Shown one piece after another: positions 33,431 through 36,848 of a stretch of 36,848 nucleotides of DNA (position 1 is its first letter; each line of letters begins with the position of its first letter). The stretch comes from DASXTB01 sp036505615 (lineage in GTDB: Bacteria > Acidobacteriota > UBA6911 > JACQSX01): the NCBI GenBank assembly GCA_036505615.1, contig DASXTB010000363.1, positions 1 to 36,848 of the forward strand, in the 5' to 3' direction. Both the position numbers and the translations under genes were made by a program. The notes under the pieces are model-generated. The model did not search any database. It had not been told where the DNA came from and saw only the letters and a program-made list of their open reading frames with translations.

Positions 33431-34834
33431 TTGTCGAGATTTAGACTGTTATCTTTCAATTACAAGCCGCTGTTACCGATTCCAAACGGGTCAGTAATTC
33501 GTTTCCTCAGGAGACCAGCTCTCATCTGGAAGCTGGGATTGCTGTTACTGCTATGTACATCCTTTCTGCTGGTTACGTCGGGCACGTCGATAAGATTCGA
33601 CCGGCCAAATGTTCTGATTCTCATTCTCGACGCGGCGCGCCCCGATCACCTGGGATTTTACGGCTATAAACGGCCCACCACCCCTGAGATTGACCGAATC
33701 TGCAAGGACAGCCTCGTTTTCACAAACGCGTCGACCGTCGCCCCTTACACTTTGGCATCGACGGCGTCTCTTTTCACCTCGCTTTATGCCGACACCCATT
33801 CCGTGGTTGATCCAGAAAACCGGCTTTCTGAAAAAATCCCCACAATGGCGGAAGCCTTTCGAAAAGTCGGCTACCAAACGGTGATGGTGGCAAATAATCC
33901 TTTCTTTACACCGACCTTTGGCTTGGATCGAGGCTTTGACACTCACGTCGAAGAAGAGAGCTATGGAACAAACCGCGCCGAGACTGTCACAAATCGTGTC
34001 GTGGCCGAACTGGACAAAGTGAAGGGCGTGTTTTTCTGCTATGTTCACTACCTGCGCCCTCACGACCCATACGATTCTCCCCCAGACATCCATGCCGCGT
34101 TTGATCGATCTCGTAAACCAAGAAGCTACGATCTGGGCGGGATGGATCAGGGAGCCGTTCCCATCGTCTCAGACGAGGTCAATGACATTATTGACGATTA
34201 CGATGCCGGATTGAGAACGGTGGATCGCGAAGTGAGGAGAATCTTTCAGTACCTTAGAAGCTCAGGACGGCTAAAAAACACAATTGTGGCTATTTTGAGC
34301 GATCATGGCGAAGCGTTTGGCGAGCACGGGCGAATGCTGCACAGCTCCACCGTCCATGAAGAAATGATCCGAATTCCCATGATTCTCTATTATTCAGTAG
34401 CGGTAAAAGCCGGCAAAAATGAGAATCTGGCGCAAAACGTCGATATTTTTCCAACTTTGGCCGACCTTGCGAAAATCCCGTTACCCGATTTCGTGCAGGG
34501 CCAGTCGCTTCTCGGAAAGGCTCGCGAGTATTCCTTTAGCAGAACCAACGGATATACACCGGTCTTCTCAGTCAGTAGTCGAGATTCCAAGCTAATCCGG
34601 GACTCCCAGAAAAAATCGGCTCAGTTCTATGATTTGAAGAAGGATCCTTTGGAAAAAGCGCCGCTTCGTCGATCCGGAGTCTCCGGGGAGAACGCCGCCC
34701 AGTTTCATGAGCTGGAATCCGTGTTCGCACGATGGATTGAATCCTGTGCAGCCAACCATCAAGGTTCGACGAAATTACGAAATCTGCACCAGGACCTGCT
34801 TTCCCGATTGAAGTCAGTGGGCTACTTACAGTAG
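33431..34834 (+). CDS. Sulfatase-like (alkaline-phosphatase fold) membrane enzyme with Thr at the nucleophile position
   Basis: 467 residues from TTG 33431. A membrane helix spans about 31-50, and the enzyme domain would face the periplasm. Metal-binding motifs of the fold: LILDAARPDHLG (D67 and D72), HYLRPHDPY (206-214) and SDHGEAFGEHG (290-300). The formylglycine motif C-x-P-x-R is absent: the aligned segment reads PYTLASTASLFTSLY, placing T107 at the modified-residue position and T111 at the Arg. It is therefore unlikely to be a formylglycine sulfatase and may be a phospho- or other transferase acting on the polysaccharide. It lies 324 bp after the export ATPase, which fits a glycan-modifying role. 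Confidence 0.82.
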   Translation: MSRFRLLSFNYKPLLPIPNGSVIRFLRRPALIWKLGLLLLLCTSFLLVTSGTSIRFDRPNVLILILDAARPDHLGFYGYKRPTTPEIDRICKDSLVFTNASTVAPYTLASTASLFTSLYADTHSVVDPENRLSEKIPTMAEAFRKVGYQTVMVANNPFFTPTFGLDRGFDTHVEEESYGTNRAETVTNRVVAELDKVKGVFFCYVHYLRPHDPYDSPPDIHAAFDRSRKPRSYDLGGMDQGAVPIVSDEVNDIIDDYDAGLRTVDREVRRIFQYLRSSGRLKNTIVAILSDHGEAFGEHGRMLHSSTVHEEMIRIPMILYYSVAVKAGKNENLAQNVDIFPTLADLAKIPLPDFVQGQSLLGKAREYSFSRTNGYTPVFSVSSRDSKLIRDSQKKSAQFYDLKKDPLEKAPLRRSGVSGENAAQFHELESVFARWIESCAANHQGSTKLRNLHQDLLSRLKSVGYLQ

Positions 34835-35409
34835 GAATTGAGACCTGCATCAAGCCCCGATCATTCACAACACTCACCACAGAGGCCTAGCGCGGCAACG
34901 CCGCAACCAAAGCGTCATTCGTCATCAGTCATCGGTCATTAGTAAAAACCGCTTCAATGGTGCGGATGCAGTTGCCGTGCCACAGGGACGGCCCGAAAAT
35001 AGCCCAGCACTTCAGTGCTGGGATTGAGGGTTAACGCCAATCACACCAACCCAAAGGAGTCCCGTAGGGACGGTTCATTCAGTCGTCCCTCCGGGACTGT
35101 TATCCAATCAACCTTGTGGTGGCCTTCGAATCCCAGCAGTAAACTGCTGCGCCTGGAGTTTGGACATTTTGGAGAGACCGCCGGTGGGCCGTCTCCCGCA
35201 CAATCTTTCATCGTGCAGGAGACGCCCCCCGGGGCGTTTCTCCAATAGCGCCGCTTCGCGGCGCCGTCCCAGCAGTAAACTGCTGGGCTATTATCACGCC
35301 GTCCCGCCAAGCGGGACGCAAAACTGCCCACGATTCTCCAACACGAAAAATTGGTGAATAATCCGGAAGGTCTGACCAGATAACGGCAACAGATCTTGAT
35401 GAGCGAGTC
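34835..35409. other. 575-bp convergent gap of palindromic repeats
   Basis: No gene. It holds TCATCAG/TCATCGG words (about 34911-34940), a CCCAGCACTTCAGTGCTGGG hairpin (35002-35021), paired GTCCCGTAGGGAC and GTCCCTCCGGGAC (35059-35098), two CCAGCAGTAAACTGCTG hairpins (about 35133 and 35269), the second 103-bp unit (35159-35261), and CCGTCCCGCCAAGCGGGACG (35301-35320). All are GC-rich hairpins of the dispersed type. Confidence 0.7.
35159..35261. repeat. 103-bp dispersed hairpin repeat, copy 2
   Basis: Same length and orientation as 15128-15230, with seven differences. Within the second hairpin the changes keep or extend pairing (CACT loop and stem become CCCC/GGGG), which suggests the structure is maintained. 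Confidence 0.82.
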
Positions 35410-36600
35410 TTAGCTGGCCGTCGCGCTTACTCGCTCCACGGATCTGACGTAAGAGTCAACCACCCGCTTCCAGGAATATTTTTCAGCCACGTAACTCCTA
35501 CCACGTTCGCCCATTTTTTCAGATAGCGTGGAGTTGGATTGCAGTATTTTCATCGCCTCACTTAACGAAGGGGCATCTTCGAACAAAATCCCTCCATCGC
35601 AGCTGCGCAGGTGTTCTTCAAGGACCTTGGATCCCTTGCGCGCCACCACGGGCTTTGCGAAGGCCCAGGCCTCCAGGGCGGAAAGACTGAGACTTTCATA
35701 AAGAGAAGGAAGAATCAAACCCAGGCTTTGCCGGAGCAAGGAGGCCTTCTGCGCCTCATCGATCTGGCCAAGAACGTGCAACCGGTCATGGGACGGCAGT
35801 TCCATAAATCGGGGACCTGCAATTACAAGGTCGACATCACTCAAAGAGGAATTCAAGAACCACTGTACCAGCTCTTTGACGCCTTTATCGATGTCGACTC
35901 GGCCGAGATAAAGAAAAAAAGGCTTCTTCAGCAGCATCGCTCTGGATTGGCCGGGGACTCTCTGTGCTTTTTGCGGGATGTCTTCGGGAATATCCACCCC
36001 GACGCCCACTACTTCGGAGGGTACGTGCTCGTTCCGAAATACACGCTGCACTAGCTGTTTTTCTTCTTCCGTGTTGTAAAAGATCATTCTGGGGAGATGA
36101 AAAACGGGACGAAAGATGGAGAGGTACAATGCATGTTCGTCATGCGCAGTAGGAACCAGAATGCTTCGTTCCGGCGCGATCCCGATTCCATCAACGGTAG
36201 TGGGATAGAGATAAGTAAAGAAGAAAACCGCGGCATAATGATGCCGCACGCTGTCCAGATGTTGGTACAAAGCAGGAGCGACGGGTCCCTGGTAATGCAG
36301 CCACTGGCGCTCCTCCTCCAGTGAGTGCGGTTGGGAATAGACGCGCTTGCTCAGCCTGTGAAAGCGCCGATGCTGCCGGAACCCTCGCACTTTGAACCGG
36401 TGAATACTTGCTCCATTACACTCGGTGGTCCCTTCGGGGAAGTGATTTTTCCAGTGATAATAATCCAACGCGCAGGTAGTCAGGATGTCGACGTTATAAA
36501 ACCCGATAAGGCGCTCCGCTACGCCCCGGCACAAGGACTCAGCGCCGCCTACCACCTCCTCTCCGTATCGCTGGATTACGAAAGCGATTTTCTTCTTCAT
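35410..36600 (-). CDS. GT4-family glycosyltransferase
   Basis: 396 residues from ATG 36600, which begins MKKKIAFVIQRYGEEVVGGAE, the normal start of a GT-B enzyme; the frame is open to 36687. Landmarks: the N-terminal glycine-rich GGAE loop, FFLYLGRVDIDKGVKELV (the GR.....KG donor-domain entry), and SLYESLSLSALEAWAFAKPVVA with the E-x7-E pair (E302 and E310). It uses an NDP- or polyprenyl-linked sugar to extend a glycan at the cytosolic face. Converging on the sulfatase-like gene, it belongs to the same surface-polysaccharide locus. Confidence 0.93.
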   Translation of the reverse strand: MKKKIAFVIQRYGEEVVGGAESLCRGVAERLIGFYNVDILTTCALDYYHWKNHFPEGTTECNGASIHRFKVRGFRQHRRFHRLSKRVYSQPHSLEEERQWLHYQGPVAPALYQHLDSVRHHYAAVFFFTYLYPTTVDGIGIAPERSILVPTAHDEHALYLSIFRPVFHLPRMIFYNTEEEKQLVQRVFRNEHVPSEVVGVGVDIPEDIPQKAQRVPGQSRAMLLKKPFFLYLGRVDIDKGVKELVQWFLNSSLSDVDLVIAGPRFMELPSHDRLHVLGQIDEAQKASLLRQSLGLILPSLYESLSLSALEAWAFAKPVVARKGSKVLEEHLRSCDGGILFEDAPSLSEAMKILQSNSTLSEKMGERGRSYVAEKYSWKRVVDSYVRSVERVSATAS

Positions 36601-36848
36601 TCCGGCCTGCATTTGGTCCGATGATGATAACGAAATGTGCGAGGATTCGTCATTGATCAATCGCCAACAGTATGCCGAAAAATTCACCGCGAAGGCGCGA
36701 ACAACGCGAAGTAGCTTAAGGTCGCAGCCAAAACGTCACCGGTTATCGGTCATCGTTAATCGAGTCAGAAATCTTGCTTTTTGTCTGGTCGGGCTCGAAG
36801 AGCCGTTAGGGAGTAGTCCCGTCCGTTAACAGGGATTATTCATGAATT
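36601..36848. other. Right edge of the window, no gene found
   Basis: 248 bp upstream of the glycosyltransferase. It contains CACCGCGAAGGCGCGAA and TTATCGGTCATCG repeat words of the intergenic type and the leader of the glycosyltransferase. No ORF with recognisable features is seen. Confidence 0.5.

Noticed and set aside
35041..35357. ORFs of 65-96 codons in the gap before the glycosyltransferase
   Set aside because: They are translations of stacked palindromic repeats.

Overview
The window looks like a chromosomal segment of an Acidobacteriota-type bacterium (Blastocatellia or Pyrinomonadaceae are my best guess, moderate confidence). The reasons are the large secreted proteins that share one C-terminal module, BACON and FlgD-like domains, secreted proteins with haem-type CxxCH signatures, a FAD/Rieske oxidoreductase, and many palindromic intergenic repeats. 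No 16S rRNA or other marker gene is present, so this rests on gene content alone.

Layout. (1) 1-4512: a three-gene minus-strand operon (small basic protein, DUF6328-like membrane protein, FAD oxidoreductase with a Rieske domain that runs off the left edge), diverging from a plus-strand operon (small membrane protein, TauE/SafE exporter, zinc alcohol dehydrogenase). (2) 4656-13267: a tRNA-Leu(CAA) gene followed by an 8.5 kb accessory region. A 44-bp copy of the 5' half of the tRNA occurs at 4700, imperfectly at 7604, and exactly at 13224. This marks one or two elements inserted in tandem at the tRNA. The first segment carries a broken tyrosine integrase and a tight four-gene operon built around a proteasome-beta-like Ntn hydrolase with serine in the nucleophile position. 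The second carries an alpha/beta hydrolase, a broken serine recombinase, a UvrD-type helicase stump with its partner gene, and a 609-residue protein with a PD-(D/E)XK nuclease signature. The cargo resembles a defence or conflict island, and the proteasome-like operon is the best candidate for an undescribed system. (3) 13381-24124: core-like genes (TPR protein, lgt, secreted haem-motif proteins, cation diffusion facilitator, BON-domain and GlsB-like stress proteins), with unusual repeat arrays in the gaps. (4) 24206-30487: two very large secreted proteins on the minus strand, a matrixin-type metalloprotease and an FG-GAP/VCBS beta-propeller, joined to paralogous copies of the same roughly 500-residue C-terminal module. 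(5) 31001-36600: a cell-surface polysaccharide locus with an ABC-2 permease, a Wzt-like ATPase with a carbohydrate-binding domain, an alkaline-phosphatase-fold (sulfatase-like) membrane enzyme, and a GT4 glycosyltransferase.

The intergenic DNA is distinctive. Three convergent gaps, and a few others, hold large inverted arrays made of a short word that differs at each locus. Separately, GC-rich REP/BIME-like hairpin mosaics occur, one 103-bp unit being found twice about 20 kb apart. One word array has run into the 3' end of the Wzt-like gene and now codes for its C-terminal tail.
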